Of a stretch of 64,000 bases of DNA, positions 28,153 to 36,686 are shown piece after piece. Both the position numbers and the translations under genes were made by a program. The notes beneath the pieces are model-generated. The model saw only the letters and a program-made list of their open reading frames with translations, searched no databases and was not told the DNA's origin. Origin of the DNA: Ralstonia sp. NFACC01 (GTDB taxonomy: Bacteria; Pseudomonadota; Gammaproteobacteria; Burkholderiales; Burkholderiaceae); contig NZ_FOWV01000001.1 of assembly GCF_900115545.1 (NCBI RefSeq), forward strand, positions 310,001 to 374,000, written 5' to 3'. Positions within the stretch are counted from its first letter, which is position 1; every line of letters begins with the position of its first letter.

Positions 28153-29169
28153 ATGACACAGAACGTTTCCCCCATTGAACTGGTGGCGCCAGCAGGCAGC
28201 CTGGCCGCACTCAAGGCGGCCGTGGAGGCCGGGGCCGACACCGTCTACCTCGGCTTGAAGAATGCGACCAACGCGCGCAACTTCGCCGGCCTGAACTTTA
28301 CCGAGAGTGACATCCGCGCTGGCGTTGAATATGCGCATCGGAAAGGTCGCCAGGTGCTGTTTGCCATCAACACGTTTCCGCAGCCCGGCCGCGCCATTGA
28401 GTGGCGCATGGCAATCGATGCTGCCTACATGCTGGGCGCCGATGCCGTCATCCTGGCCGACCCCGGCTTGATGGCCTATGCGCATGACCGCTATCCGAAC
28501 CTTCGGCTGCATCTATCCGTGCAGGGTTCGGCCACGCATGCCGGCGCCATCGAGCTGATGCGCGAGCAGTTCGGCATTCACCGCGCTGTGCTCCCGCGCG
28601 TGCTGACCTTGACCGAAGTCGAACGCGTAATCCAGCAGACGTCGGTGCAGATCGAGGTGTTCGGCTTTGGCAGCCTGTGCGTGATGGCCGAAGGGCGTTG
28701 CCTGTTGTCGTCGTATGCCACGGGCGATTCGCCCAACAACAAGGGCGTGTGTTCACCCGCGCATGCGGTGCGCTGGGTGGAGCGCGACGGCAGCCTGGAT
28801 GCCCGCCTGAACAACATCATGATCGATCAATACGCACCGGGTGAGCCGGCCGGGTATCCGACGCTGTGCAAGGGGCGCTTCCTAGTCGACGGCGAGATCG
28901 ACCACGTGCTGGAAGAGCCCACGAGCCTCAATGCGCTCAGCTTGCTGCCCAGGCTGCTCGCCATGGGCGTGTCGGCAATCAAGATCGAGGGGCGCCAGCG
29001 CAGTCCGGCGTACGTTGCGCAGGTGGTGGCCACATTGCGCGACGCATTGGACACGGCAGAGGCGGATCCGGCGCGCTTCTCCGTCAAGCCCGACTGGCAG
29101 GCCGCACTCGTGCGTCACGCAGAAGGCGCGCATGTCACGCAAGGCGCGTTTGACCGGCCCTGGAAATAG
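28153..29169 (+). CDS. ubiU: Oxygen-independent ubiquinone hydroxylase subunit UbiU
   Basis: UbiU (peptidase U32 family) forms a heterodimer with UbiV that hydroxylates the ubiquinone ring without O2. The 338-residue protein has four candidate Fe-S cysteines at 176, 183, 200 and 239; their spacing (7, 17, 39) equals that of the E. coli [4Fe-4S] ligands as I recall them. The start [12 protein letters not shown] and the [12 protein letters not shown] stretch are family marks. It is followed 11 bases later by ubiV. It is not expected to be a protease. Confidence 0.94.
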   Translation: MTQNVSPIELVAPAGSLAALKAAVEAGADTVYLGLKNATNARNFAGLNFTESDIRAGVEYAHRKGRQVLFAINTFPQPGRAIEWRMAIDAAYMLGADAVILADPGLMAYAHDRYPNLRLHLSVQGSATHAGAIELMREQFGIHRAVLPRVLTLTEVERVIQQTSVQIEVFGFGSLCVMAEGRCLLSSYATGDSPNNKGVCSPAHAVRWVERDGSLDARLNNIMIDQYAPGEPAGYPTLCKGRFLVDGEIDHVLEEPTSLNALSLLPRLLAMGVSAIKIEGRQRSPAYVAQVVATLRDALDTAEADPARFSVKPDWQAALVRHAEGAHVTQGAFDRPWK

Positions 29170-29180
29170 AAAGGCACATC

Positions 29181-30065
29181 ATGTCCTACGAAATTTCGCT
29201 TGGTCCGCTGCTGTATTACTGGCCGCGGCTACAGACGTTTGACTTCTACGCAGAAGTCGCCGCCAGCCCTGTCGACATCGTCTACGTGGGCGAGACGGTC
29301 TGCAGCCGCCGCCACGAATTGCGAGCGGACGACTGGCTCGATATCGCGGCCATGCTGCGCGAGGCCGGCAAGTCGGTGGTGCTGTCGACGCGCACGCTCA
29401 TCGAAACGAGTGCCGAGGCGCAGGCGTTGCGCAAGCAATGTCAGCAGGACGACTGGATGGTCGAAGCCGGCGAGCTTGGCGCTGTGCGGTTGCTGAACGG
29501 CCGGCCATTCGTTGCAGGGCCGCATTGCAACGCGTATCACGGCGCGACACTGGCATGGCTGGCCGGGCTGGGTGCCGTGCGTGCGGTCATGCCGCTGGAG
29601 ATGAGCCAGGCCACACTGGCCGATCTGATGCATGAGAAGCCTGCCGACTTGGCAATCGAAGCAATGGTGTGGGGACGCTTGCCGCTGGCATTTTCTGCAC
29701 GCTGCTTTACGGCGCGGCACTTTCGCCTCAACAAGGACGACTGCGGCTTCCGCTGCATCGAGCATCCGGATGGCCTGGCCGTGCGCACGCGCGAAGGGCA
29801 GGAGTTTCTCGCCATCAATGGTATCCAGACGCAATCGGGGCAATGTCTCGACATTCTCGATCAGGCGCCCGCGCTGTCTGCGCTGGGCGTGAAGGTGCTG
29901 CGTGTCAGCCCGCAATCGCAAGGCACGCTGGACGCCGTGGCTGCACTGGATGCCCTGCGCTTAGGTCAGTCCGTGCAAGACGTGCAGCCGCCCGAGGGCA
30001 TGGGACGCTGCAACGGCTATTGGCACGGCCAGTCAGGCATTGAATGGCTGGAGGCGCCGCAATGA
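29181..30065 (+). CDS. ubiV: Oxygen-independent ubiquinone hydroxylase subunit UbiV
   Basis: This 294-residue U32-family partner of UbiU begins [15 protein letters not shown]. Candidate Fe-S cysteines are 41, 175, 188 and 192, matching the pattern of the E. coli UbiV ligands (final spacing 13 and 4). The stop overlaps the ubiT start by four bases (ATGA at 30062-30065), so UbiV and UbiT are translationally coupled, in keeping with their joint role in anaerobic ubiquinone synthesis. Confidence 0.94.
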   Translation: MSYEISLGPLLYYWPRLQTFDFYAEVAASPVDIVYVGETVCSRRHELRADDWLDIAAMLREAGKSVVLSTRTLIETSAEAQALRKQCQQDDWMVEAGELGAVRLLNGRPFVAGPHCNAYHGATLAWLAGLGAVRAVMPLEMSQATLADLMHEKPADLAIEAMVWGRLPLAFSARCFTARHFRLNKDDCGFRCIEHPDGLAVRTREGQEFLAINGIQTQSGQCLDILDQAPALSALGVKVLRVSPQSQGTLDAVAALDALRLGQSVQDVQPPEGMGRCNGYWHGQSGIEWLEAPQ

Positions 30066-30487
30066 CGCGACTCCGCCCACCCGAAATGCTCGTCCGCATG
30101 GCGCGCAGCCTGCCGGTGCCGCTGACATCGTTCCCGTTTGTGCTGGGCCTCGATCTGGCCCGGCGCCTGTCTTGGCTGACGCCGCCCCCGGAACTGGAGG
30201 GGCGGCGCTTTGCCATCACCGTGGAAGACCTCGGCCTGCGCGCCTGCTTTTGCTGCCGCGGTGGAGCGTTCCACACGCTCTCCGTTTCAAGCCCCGAACC
30301 CGAACTGGAGTTGCGTGCCGGCGTGGGCGATTTCGTTGCGCTCATTCGCGGCACTGCCGACGCAGATACGCTGTTTTTCCAACGCCGCCTCAAGATTGCG
30401 GGCGACACGGAGCTTGGGCTGATCGTCAAGAACTGGCTCGATGCGGCTGCACGCCCGGCGTGGCTTGCACGCTGGCAATCGCGGTAG
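30062..30487 (+). CDS. ubiT: SCP2-domain lipid-binding protein UbiT
   Basis: UbiT is the anaerobic counterpart of UbiJ; its SCP2 domain is thought to hold the prenylated ubiquinone intermediates. The 141-residue protein shows the SCP2-like segment [17 protein letters not shown], then [27 protein letters not shown], the family's best conserved part. The ATG at 30062 lies in the ubiV stop. It has no signal peptide, consistent with a cytoplasmic complex. Confidence 0.92.
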   Translation: MTRLRPPEMLVRMARSLPVPLTSFPFVLGLDLARRLSWLTPPPELEGRRFAITVEDLGLRACFCCRGGAFHTLSVSSPEPELELRAGVGDFVALIRGTADADTLFFQRRLKIAGDTELGLIVKNWLDAAARPAWLARWQSR

Positions 30488-30498
30488 CGAGGGGTGCC

Positions 30499-30888
30499 AT
30501 GTCATCACGTGCATTGCCGCTCGTCTATGCATGCTCGGGTTGTTCAAGCGTGGCGCAAGCGGCAAACCGCCTGGCCGTTGATCTGGACCGCGCAGGCAGG
30601 GCAGAGATGTCCTGCATCAGCGGTGTCGGCGGTGGGGTGCGCGCGCTCGTCAAGACAGCACGCAGCGGGCGGCCCATTCTCGCGCTCGACGGTTGCGCGC
30701 TGGCGTGTGTCAAGGCCTGCCTGGCAACGGCGGGCGTGGCGCCGGACATTCACCTCGTGCTCAATCAGTGCGGCGCCAAGAAGCGTTATCACGCCGATTG
30801 CAGCGACGATGAATTGACTGCCGCCGCCGCGCTGGTGGATGACGCCGTCAACACGCTCCGGCATCGCCTCGACACCGCAGGCGATTGA
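30499..30888 (+). CDS. Putative zinc-binding protein with DGC motif
   Basis: The 129-residue protein belongs to the DGC-domain family (named for its Asp-Gly-Cys motif). Visible marks are the N-terminal YACSGCSSVAQAAN, the DGCALACVKACL cysteine cluster and the C-terminal LNQCGAKKRYHADC. Seven to eight cysteines make metal binding likely. It starts 11 bases after ubiT, so it belongs to the same transcript. Homologues are commonly found beside anaerobic or nitrogen-oxide genes, but no activity is established. Confidence 0.85.
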   Translation: MSSRALPLVYACSGCSSVAQAANRLAVDLDRAGRAEMSCISGVGGGVRALVKTARSGRPILALDGCALACVKACLATAGVAPDIHLVLNQCGAKKRYHADCSDDELTAAAALVDDAVNTLRHRLDTAGD

Positions 30889-30908
30889 TCCGCATTGGCT
30901 TCCTGCGT

Positions 30909-31586
30909 TTATCCTGCGATGAGCTGACGCTGCAACGCCGTGGTATTCGGGATGACAATTTCGCGGCCTTCCACGCGGATCAGTCCGTCGCGAATCAACT
31001 GACGCAGCGTGCGGGAAAGCGTGGCCGGTGCCAGCCCCAGCTTGGACGCGACCAGACTCTTGCTGCATGGAAATCGCGTGCGGTCAAACTTGCGCGGCAG
31101 CGAGAGCAGATACCCGATCAGCCGTTCATTGGCGCTTTGCAGGTTCACGGTTTCGATGTCGCACATCAACGTGTGCAGGCGCGCGGACAGCCCCGCGAGC
31201 ATCTGCCGCGCAAGGCGCGGATGCACGTGCAGTGCATCGTCGATGGCGCGCTTGTCGATCCAGACCAGCAGGCTGTCTTCCATGGCTTGCGCATCTGCCG
31301 CGTAAGGGCGGTTCAGGAACATGAAGGGCTCGCCAAAACACTCGCCCGGGCCAAAGAATTCGATGACCTTGCATTGGCCGTGCGCACCGGGCAACACAAG
31401 CTTGATCGCGCCGACCACCACAACATAGAAGCCATCGGCGCGATCGCCACGATGAAACGCGAAGTCGTGCCGCAACACGCGCACTGCATGGCTGTCGCGC
31501 GTGAGCACAGCCATGTCATCGTCGTCGAAGTCCAGGAACAGCGGGCTGTGCTTGAGCAGATCGCCCACATTGAGGGGGTCTTGCAT
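30909..31586 (-). CDS. Crp/Fnr-family transcription factor (Dnr-like)
   Basis: The 225-residue protein has a cyclic-nucleotide-type beta-roll sensor (about 15-130), a long dimer helix and a C-terminal winged helix with SKSLVASKLGLAPATLSRTL as helix-turn-helix. No N-terminal Fe-S cysteine cluster is present, so it is not an oxygen-sensing FNR proper; Dnr-type heme or cyclic-nucleotide sensing is possible. In the recognition helix the Glu that FNR uses (VETISR) is Ala (PATLSR). It lies 4 bases after nrdG and shares its transcript, which places a regulator inside the anaerobic dNTP operon. Its 3' end converges with the DGC gene at 20 bases. Confidence 0.88.
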   Translation of the reverse strand: MQDPLNVGDLLKHSPLFLDFDDDDMAVLTRDSHAVRVLRHDFAFHRGDRADGFYVVVVGAIKLVLPGAHGQCKVIEFFGPGECFGEPFMFLNRPYAADAQAMEDSLLVWIDKRAIDDALHVHPRLARQMLAGLSARLHTLMCDIETVNLQSANERLIGYLLSLPRKFDRTRFPCSKSLVASKLGLAPATLSRTLRQLIRDGLIRVEGREIVIPNTTALQRQLIAG

Positions 31587-31590
31587 GGTG

Positions 31591-32304
31591 TCACCGGCAA
31601 CAGAAAGAAGAAAAACAGGCGGCCAATGCGCGCTGGGTGCCCTTGCTGGGCAGCGTGATGGCAGGGGTTCCGGGGGCACTTCGGTAGGCTTGTAATGCGT
31701 AGTGTTTCACGCCGCGCTGGCTGAGGTTTTGCGCCAGCGCAAGAAGCTGCGGTTCGGGCAACCAGTCGGGGTGCCACGTGGTGCGGCACTCGAATGCGCC
31801 GCCGTTCTGCAGCAGAAGGTCCAGGGACGCATCGACCGGCGCGGCGCTGCCGCGGCGGCCCGTGAGTGCATCGTAGCGCGGTGCGCTGGTCTTGATGTCG
31901 AGCCCCACCCAGTCCATCAGCGGCAGTACGTCTGCCAGACGCGCCGGATAAATGCCGCCGGTGTGCATGCCAATCTTGTAGCCCAGGGCGCGCACGTCGC
32001 GCATCAGTTGCGGTAATTGCGGCTCACTCAGCGGTTCACCGCCGGAGAAGACAACCGCATCAAGCAGCCCTACGCGGCGCCGCAGAAACGCAAAGACGTC
32101 GTCCCAGTCCAGCGTGCGTGCTCGCGTTTGAAGGTGCGGGTTGTGGCAGTAATGACAGCGCCACGGGCAGCCGGCCACGAACACTACTGCCGCAAGCTGC
32201 CCCGGCCAGTCGACGCTGGAAAACGGTGCCAGGCCGCCGATGGCCGGCGGCGGGCAGTGCGGTGGCTCAGCGGGCGCGGTCTTCAACAAAGAAGCGGCGT
32301 TCAC
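31591..32304 (-). CDS. nrdG: Anaerobic ribonucleotide reductase activating protein
   Basis: NrdG is a radical-SAM enzyme that installs the glycyl radical on class III ribonucleotide reductase. The 237-residue protein has the cluster motif CPWRCHYCHNP (Cys46, Cys50, Cys53), then VVFSGGEPLSEPQL and the DIKTSAPRYDALTG stretch. The start is GTG at 32304, inside the last 38 bases of the small glycyl-radical ORF, so translation is coupled. The C-terminus ends in a Cys-rich FSSFCCR not usual for the family. Confidence 0.9.
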   Translation of the reverse strand: MNAASLLKTAPAEPPHCPPPAIGGLAPFSSVDWPGQLAAVVFVAGCPWRCHYCHNPHLQTRARTLDWDDVFAFLRRRVGLLDAVVFSGGEPLSEPQLPQLMRDVRALGYKIGMHTGGIYPARLADVLPLMDWVGLDIKTSAPRYDALTGRRGSAAPVDASLDLLLQNGGAFECRTTWHPDWLPEPQLLALAQNLSQRGVKHYALQAYRSAPGTPAITLPSKGTQRALAACFSSFCCR

Positions 32305-32443
32305 GGAATTCCCCTTGCTTGCCGATGTTGAACGAGCTGACGGGCCGGTGATAGCCCATCACGCGGGTCCAGACTTCGCAGCGCGTGCGCTGGGTGTCGT
32401 CGAGTGCAGCGGTGTGGTTGGTGGTGTGTGCAACGGTGTTCAT
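32267..32443 (-). CDS. Separate glycyl-radical tail of class III ribonucleotide reductase
   Basis: The 58-residue protein carries RCEVWTRVMGYHRPVSSFN followed by IGKQGEFRERRFF, which matches the C-terminal glycyl-radical block of NrdD; Gly30 would be the radical residue. The upstream large NrdD chain stops before this block. The ATG overlaps the NrdD stop as ATGA and has AAGGAG ten bases upstream, so it is made as a distinct chain by coupled translation, in the -1 frame relative to NrdD. The first 20 residues are a unique leader. It should dock in the NrdD barrel for activation by NrdG. Confidence 0.85.
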   Translation of the reverse strand: MNTVAHTTNHTAALDDTQRTRCEVWTRVMGYHRPVSSFNIGKQGEFRERRFFVEDRAR

Positions 32444-34503
32444 ACGGAGGCTCCTTCGTGATGGAGGTGGGTGGAAGAACCTGGAGTGCCCGCCGTTGTG
32501 CAGTTGCACTTGCCGCTAGGCTGCTGTGCCAGCAGTTCTGCATCGCATTTCGGACAGAACGCGTGATGGCCGGACAGGTAGCCGTGCTTCGGGCAGATTG
32601 AAAACGTCGGGGTGATGGTGATGTACGGCAGGCGGAAGTTCGCCAGCGCGCGCCGTACGAGTTCCTTGCACGCCTGCGGCGAGGAGATCGCTTCGTTCAT
32701 GTACAGGTGCAGCACGGTGCCGCCCGTGTACTTGCTCTGCAGCGCTTCCTGGCGCGCCAGTGCTTCGAACGGGTCGTCGGTGTAGCCGACGGGCAGCTGG
32801 CTGGAGTTGGTGTAGTACGGCTGTTCTGTCGTACCGGCCTGCAGGATGTCTGGCCAGCGCTTGCTGTCTTCGCGGGCGAAGCGGTAGGTCGTGCCCTCTG
32901 CGGGTGTGGCTTCGAGGTTGTACAGATGGCCGGTCGCCTCCTGGAATTCGGTCATGCGCTGGCGCACGTGGTCGAGCAGGCGCACCGCCATGGCGTGACC
33001 GAATGGCGTGGTGATGTCGTCGGCATCGTGGGTGAAGTTGCGCACCATTTCGTTGATGCCGTTCACGCCGAGCGTGCTGAAGTGGTTGCGCAGCGTGCCC
33101 AGGTAGCGCCGCGTGTACGGATACAGCCCATGGTCGATCAGCCGCTGGACGAACTTGCGTTTGACCTCCAGTACGTCGCGGCCGAGAGCGAGCAGCGTAT
33201 CAAGCCGCGCCAGCAGCGCCACCTCGTTGCCCGCGTAGAGATAACCCAATCGCGCACAGTTCACCGTCACCACCCCAATGGAGCCGGTCTGCTCAGCCGA
33301 GCCAAACAACCCGTTGCCGCGATTGAGCAGCTCGCGCAGGTCGAGCTGCAGGCGGCAGCACATCGAGCGCACCATGTGCGGCTCCAGATCGGAGTTGAGG
33401 AAGTTCTGGAAGTAAGGCAGCCCGTAGCGTGCCGTCATCTCGAACAGCAACGTGGTGTTGGGGTGCTCCCAATCGAAGTCCGGCGTGATGTTGTAGGTCG
33501 GAATCGGAAACGTGAACGCGCGGTCCTTTGCATCGCCCGCCATCATGACCTCGATGTACGCGCGGTTGATCATGTCCATCTCGGGCTGGAGATCGCCGTA
33601 GGTGAAGGGCATTTCTTCGCCGCCGATGTACGGAATCTGCTCACGCAGATCCGCCGGGCAAGTCCAGTCGAACGTGAGGTTGGTGAACGGCGTTTGCGTG
33701 CCCCAGCGGCTGGGCACGTTCAGGTTGTAGATCAGCTCCTGCATGGACTGCTTGACTGCCGCATACGACATCGCGTCGCGGCGGATGAACGGCGCCATGT
33801 ACGTATCGAATGAGCTGAACGCCTGCGCGCCGGCCCATTCGTTTTGCAGCGTGCCGAGAAAGTTGACGATCTGCCCGATGGCCGCGGACATATGCCGCGG
33901 TGGCGTCGCTTCCACCTTGCCCGGCACGCCGTTGAAGCCTTCCGTCAGCAACTGCCGCAACGACCAGCCTGCGCAGTAGCCCGACAGCATGTCGAGATCG
34001 TGGATGTGGATGTCGCCCTCGCGGTGCGCGGTGCCCGCCTCGGGGCTGTAGACATGCGAGAGCCAGTAGTTGGCGGTGACCTTGCCCGCCACGTTCAAAA
34101 TCAGGCCCCCGAGGCTGTACCCCTGATTGGCGTTGGCATTGACACGCCAGTCGCGCTGCTCGAGGTATTCGTCCATCGTGCTCTCGACATCGACCAGCGT
34201 GTGCTTGAGCGAACGCAGCCGGGCGTGCTGCTCTCGATAGACGATGTAGGCACGCGCGGTGCGCCAATAACCGGCGTCGACCAGCACCTCTTCCACGCAG
34301 TTCTGGATGATTTCGATACCGGGGCAGGGGAGCGGGGCGAGACGTTCGAGCACGCCCGTGGTCAGGCGCTGCGCTTCGGCGGTGTCGAATTCGCCAGTGG
34401 CCTGTCCGGCTGCCGCGATGGCTTGGCGGATATTTTGCGCGTCAAACGGGGCCAATGAACCGTCGCGCTTGGTGACTTGCCTGGTGACCTGTGTGCCCGT
34501 CAT
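32440..34503 (-). CDS. nrdD: Anaerobic ribonucleoside-triphosphate reductase, large chain without glycyl-radical tail
   Basis: NrdD makes dNTPs from NTPs without oxygen. The 687-residue chain has an N-terminal ATP-cone (TKRDGSLAPFDAQNIRQA), the ten-stranded barrel with SMCCRLQLDLRE and VTVNCARLGYLY cysteine loops and a C-terminal zinc-type site (CPKHGYL, then CPKC). The expected glycine-radical motif (RVxGY) after the zinc site is absent; the chain ends in a Gly/Ser/His-rich tail (THLHHEGASV). The start at 34503 has GGAG six bases upstream; an ATG at 34515 is possible. A perfect FNR/Dnr-type palindrome lies about 85-100 bases upstream. It heads the nrdD-tail-nrdG-regulator operon. Confidence 0.92.
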   Translation of the reverse strand: MTGTQVTRQVTKRDGSLAPFDAQNIRQAIAAAGQATGEFDTAEAQRLTTGVLERLAPLPCPGIEIIQNCVEEVLVDAGYWRTARAYIVYREQHARLRSLKHTLVDVESTMDEYLEQRDWRVNANANQGYSLGGLILNVAGKVTANYWLSHVYSPEAGTAHREGDIHIHDLDMLSGYCAGWSLRQLLTEGFNGVPGKVEATPPRHMSAAIGQIVNFLGTLQNEWAGAQAFSSFDTYMAPFIRRDAMSYAAVKQSMQELIYNLNVPSRWGTQTPFTNLTFDWTCPADLREQIPYIGGEEMPFTYGDLQPEMDMINRAYIEVMMAGDAKDRAFTFPIPTYNITPDFDWEHPNTTLLFEMTARYGLPYFQNFLNSDLEPHMVRSMCCRLQLDLRELLNRGNGLFGSAEQTGSIGVVTVNCARLGYLYAGNEVALLARLDTLLALGRDVLEVKRKFVQRLIDHGLYPYTRRYLGTLRNHFSTLGVNGINEMVRNFTHDADDITTPFGHAMAVRLLDHVRQRMTEFQEATGHLYNLEATPAEGTTYRFAREDSKRWPDILQAGTTEQPYYTNSSQLPVGYTDDPFEALARQEALQSKYTGGTVLHLYMNEAISSPQACKELVRRALANFRLPYITITPTFSICPKHGYLSGHHAFCPKCDAELLAQQPSGKCNCTTAGTPGSSTHLHHEGASV

Positions 34504-34588
34504 GAGGTACTCCATCTAGTGGTATGGAGTGAGACTAGCACTACATATTGTGGTCGATGAGCCCTAAAGACCTTGATTTTTAAATCGC

Positions 34589-34602
34589 TTGACCCCGGTC
34601 AA
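34589..34602 (-). promoter_or_regulatory. FNR/Dnr-type operator upstream of nrdD
   Basis: TTGACCCCGGTCAA is a perfect TTGAC-N4-GTCAA palindrome, the half-site form used by Dnr/FNR proteins. It lies 74-87 bases upstream of the longer nrdD ATG (34515). The same region forms a CCCCGG/CCGGGG hairpin. Confidence 0.65.
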
Positions 34603-34639
34603 CCGGGGCCATTTGCGACGCAGAAAGGTCGTGTCGCCG

Positions 34640-34981
34640 TCAGTCGACGATGAACAGCCGGGCGCCGTTCTTGGTGTACGACTGATGGGCTTCAGCGTTG
34701 TCGCCCACTTGGTAGCTCATGCCGGGCGTGAGGGTGAATTTGCGGCCGTCTTCCAGCGTGGTTTCCAGCTCGCCATCCAGACAGAACAGGATATGGCCCT
34801 TCTTACACCAATGGTCAGCCAGGTAGCCGGGCGTGTACTCGACCATGCGCACGCGGATGCGGTCCGGCTCGTCGCCAAAGTAACGGGTGCGCCAGATCGC
34901 CATGCCGGTCTCGCCGGTGTGTTCGGTAGGTTCAACGGCGGACCAGTCGGTCGTGCCAAAGGCGAAGGGCGCCATTTTCAT
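34640..34981 (-). CDS. DHCW-motif cupin-fold protein
   Basis: The 113-residue single-domain cupin has ADHWCKKGHILFCLDGE in the first metal-binding position and MSYQVGDNAEAHQSYT in the second, so a mononuclear metal site is plausible. The start MKMAPFAFGTTDW is at 34981; a much longer upstream frame over the divergent transporter is a shadow. Function is unknown; small cupins of this kind are often isomerases, dioxygenase-like or sugar-binding proteins. Confidence 0.85.
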   Translation of the reverse strand: MKMAPFAFGTTDWSAVEPTEHTGETGMAIWRTRYFGDEPDRIRVRMVEYTPGYLADHWCKKGHILFCLDGELETTLEDGRKFTLTPGMSYQVGDNAEAHQSYTKNGARLFIVD

Positions 34982-35190
34982 CGCGGGACTCCGGTGGGTG
35001 ACGTAAGCCCATGATGGTATCAGCGGCTTCGTGGCGCAGGCGTCGCATTCCATGTGCCCAAAAAGTCGCTTGTTAGTACGCCGCGACGGCATTGCGTGCG
35101 GCTCAATAATCCGCTTCTGACCGGCTGATTCCACTGCCCGTGCGGCATCGCAGCAAGGTGTCGACGGCATCATATCAATGTATGCAGAAA

Positions 35191-35208
35191 TTGCATGGTG
35201 CCATGCAA
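35191..35208. promoter_or_regulatory. 18-bp palindrome between the cupin and symporter genes
   Basis: TTGCATGG-TG-CCATGCAA is a perfect 8-bp inverted repeat with a 2-bp centre, typical of a dimeric repressor operator. It lies 143 bases before the symporter start in the 369-base divergent gap (34982-35350). The rest of the gap shows no gene. Confidence 0.5.
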
Positions 35209-35350
35209 CATCGACATAACGATCGTCATGCGCTTCTCTAATATCGTCGCTTTTTACAAAGCGTGACGAACTTGGGCCGGCCCTTGGCCCCATGAGATCC
35301 GCGTCTGCCGCGCGCCGGCCCTCCGGCCACGGTATTCCTTGGAGAAAGTC

Positions 35351-36628
35351 TTGAACACCAAACGTCTGACCTCCCATATCGGGCTGGCAATGCTGCTGGG
35401 CATTGCCGTCGGGTGGGGCTGCCACGAATATGCCAAGGACGCCGCGGCGGCCAAGGACATCGCTTCGTACTTCAGCATCATCACCGACATCTTCCTGCGC
35501 ATGATCAAGATGATCATCGCGCCGTTGGTGTTCTCGACGCTGGTGACGGGCCTGGCGAGCATGAGCGGCGGCCGCTCGGTCGGCCGCGTGGGCTTGCGCG
35601 CGATGATCTGGTTTGTATGTGCATCGGCCACGTCGTTGGCGCTGGGCATGCTGCTGGTCAACTTCTTCCAGCCGGGTGTGCACATGAACCTCGCGCTGCC
35701 GGATGTGTCGGCCACGTCGGGCCTGAAGACGGGTGATTTCACGCTCAAGGCTTTCATCACGCACGTGTTCCCGCGCAGCATCGTGGAGGCCATGGCCACC
35801 AACGAGATCCTGCAGATCCTGGTGTTCTCGCTGTTCTTCGGCGCGGCGCTGTCGACGATGAAGAACCCGATGGACAGCGTGATCGGCCGTGGCCTGGAAG
35901 AGTTGACCAAGCTGATGTTCCGCATTACCGACTACGTGATGCGCTTTGCGCCGCTGGGCGTATTTGCCGCCATGGCCGCTGCCATCACGGTGGAAGGCGT
36001 GGGCGTGCTGTGGACCTACGGCAAGCTGATCGGCGAGTTCTACCTGGGTCTGGCGCTGTTGTGGTCGATCCTGTTCTTCGTTGGCTACCTGCTGCTGGGC
36101 CGGTCGCTGGGCCGCCTGCTGGGGCTGATTCGTGAGCCGACGATGCTGGCGTTTGCCACGGCAAGCAGCGAATCCGCCTACCCGAAGACGATCGAGGCGC
36201 TGGACCGTTTTGGCGTGCCAAAGCGCATCTCCAGCTTCGTGCTGCCGCTGGGGTATTCGTTCAACCTCGATGGCTCGATGATGTACCAGGCGTTTGCGGT
36301 GCTGTTCATCGCACAGGCTTACAACATCGAGATGAGCTTCACCCAACAGGTCACCCTGCTGCTGGTGCTGATGCTAACAAGCAAGGGGATGGCCGGCGTG
36401 GCGCGTGCCTCGCTGGTGGTGGTGGCGGCCACGCTGCCGATGTTCCACCTGCCGGAAGCGGGTCTGCTGCTGATTATCGGCATCGACCAGTTCTTCGACA
36501 TGGGCCGCACGGCCACCAACGTGATCGGCAACAGCCTGGCCACCGCCGTGGTGGCGAAGTATGAGCCGGCAGAAGAGGAAGCGGCGGAAGAGGCCGCAGA
36601 ACCCGCAGTGCAGCCGACCGTCGGCTGA
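35351..36628 (+). CDS. Dicarboxylate/amino-acid:cation symporter (DctA/GltP family)
   Basis: The 425-residue protein imports C4-dicarboxylates or acidic amino acids with protons or sodium. Family marks are the re-entrant loop ATASSESAYPKTIEAL, the LPLGYSFNLDGSMMYQ motif and ASLVVVAATLPM before FFDMGRTATNVIGNS. The TTG at 35351 is chosen because GGAG lies six bases upstream; an in-frame TTG at 35339 has no site. An acidic tail (EEEAAEEAAEPAV) ends the protein. The substrate cannot be read with certainty. Confidence 0.9.
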   Translation: MNTKRLTSHIGLAMLLGIAVGWGCHEYAKDAAAAKDIASYFSIITDIFLRMIKMIIAPLVFSTLVTGLASMSGGRSVGRVGLRAMIWFVCASATSLALGMLLVNFFQPGVHMNLALPDVSATSGLKTGDFTLKAFITHVFPRSIVEAMATNEILQILVFSLFFGAALSTMKNPMDSVIGRGLEELTKLMFRITDYVMRFAPLGVFAAMAAAITVEGVGVLWTYGKLIGEFYLGLALLWSILFFVGYLLLGRSLGRLLGLIREPTMLAFATASSESAYPKTIEALDRFGVPKRISSFVLPLGYSFNLDGSMMYQAFAVLFIAQAYNIEMSFTQQVTLLLVLMLTSKGMAGVARASLVVVAATLPMFHLPEAGLLLIIGIDQFFDMGRTATNVIGNSLATAVVAKYEPAEEEAAEEAAEPAVQPTVG

Positions 36629-36647
36629 CCTTAGGCCAAGATGACAG

Positions 36648-36674
36648 CGCCGCCTTTCAGGGCGGCGTTGTTGT
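36648..36674 (+). terminator. Terminator after the symporter
   Basis: CGCCGCC / GGCGGCG with a 6-base loop is followed by TTGTTGT, a moderate terminator in the short gap before the convergent murI. Confidence 0.6.
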
Positions 36675-36686
36675 ATCTGAGCGGCG

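Noticed and set aside
28153-30065. Two collagenase-like U32 peptidases
   Set aside because: Cysteine spacing and the ubiT neighbour identify the UbiU/UbiV hydroxylase pair instead.
34982-36346. 568-codon extension of the cupin gene into the symporter
   Set aside because: The cupin has a good ATG at 34981; the extension is antisense to a real transporter and would bury its promoter.
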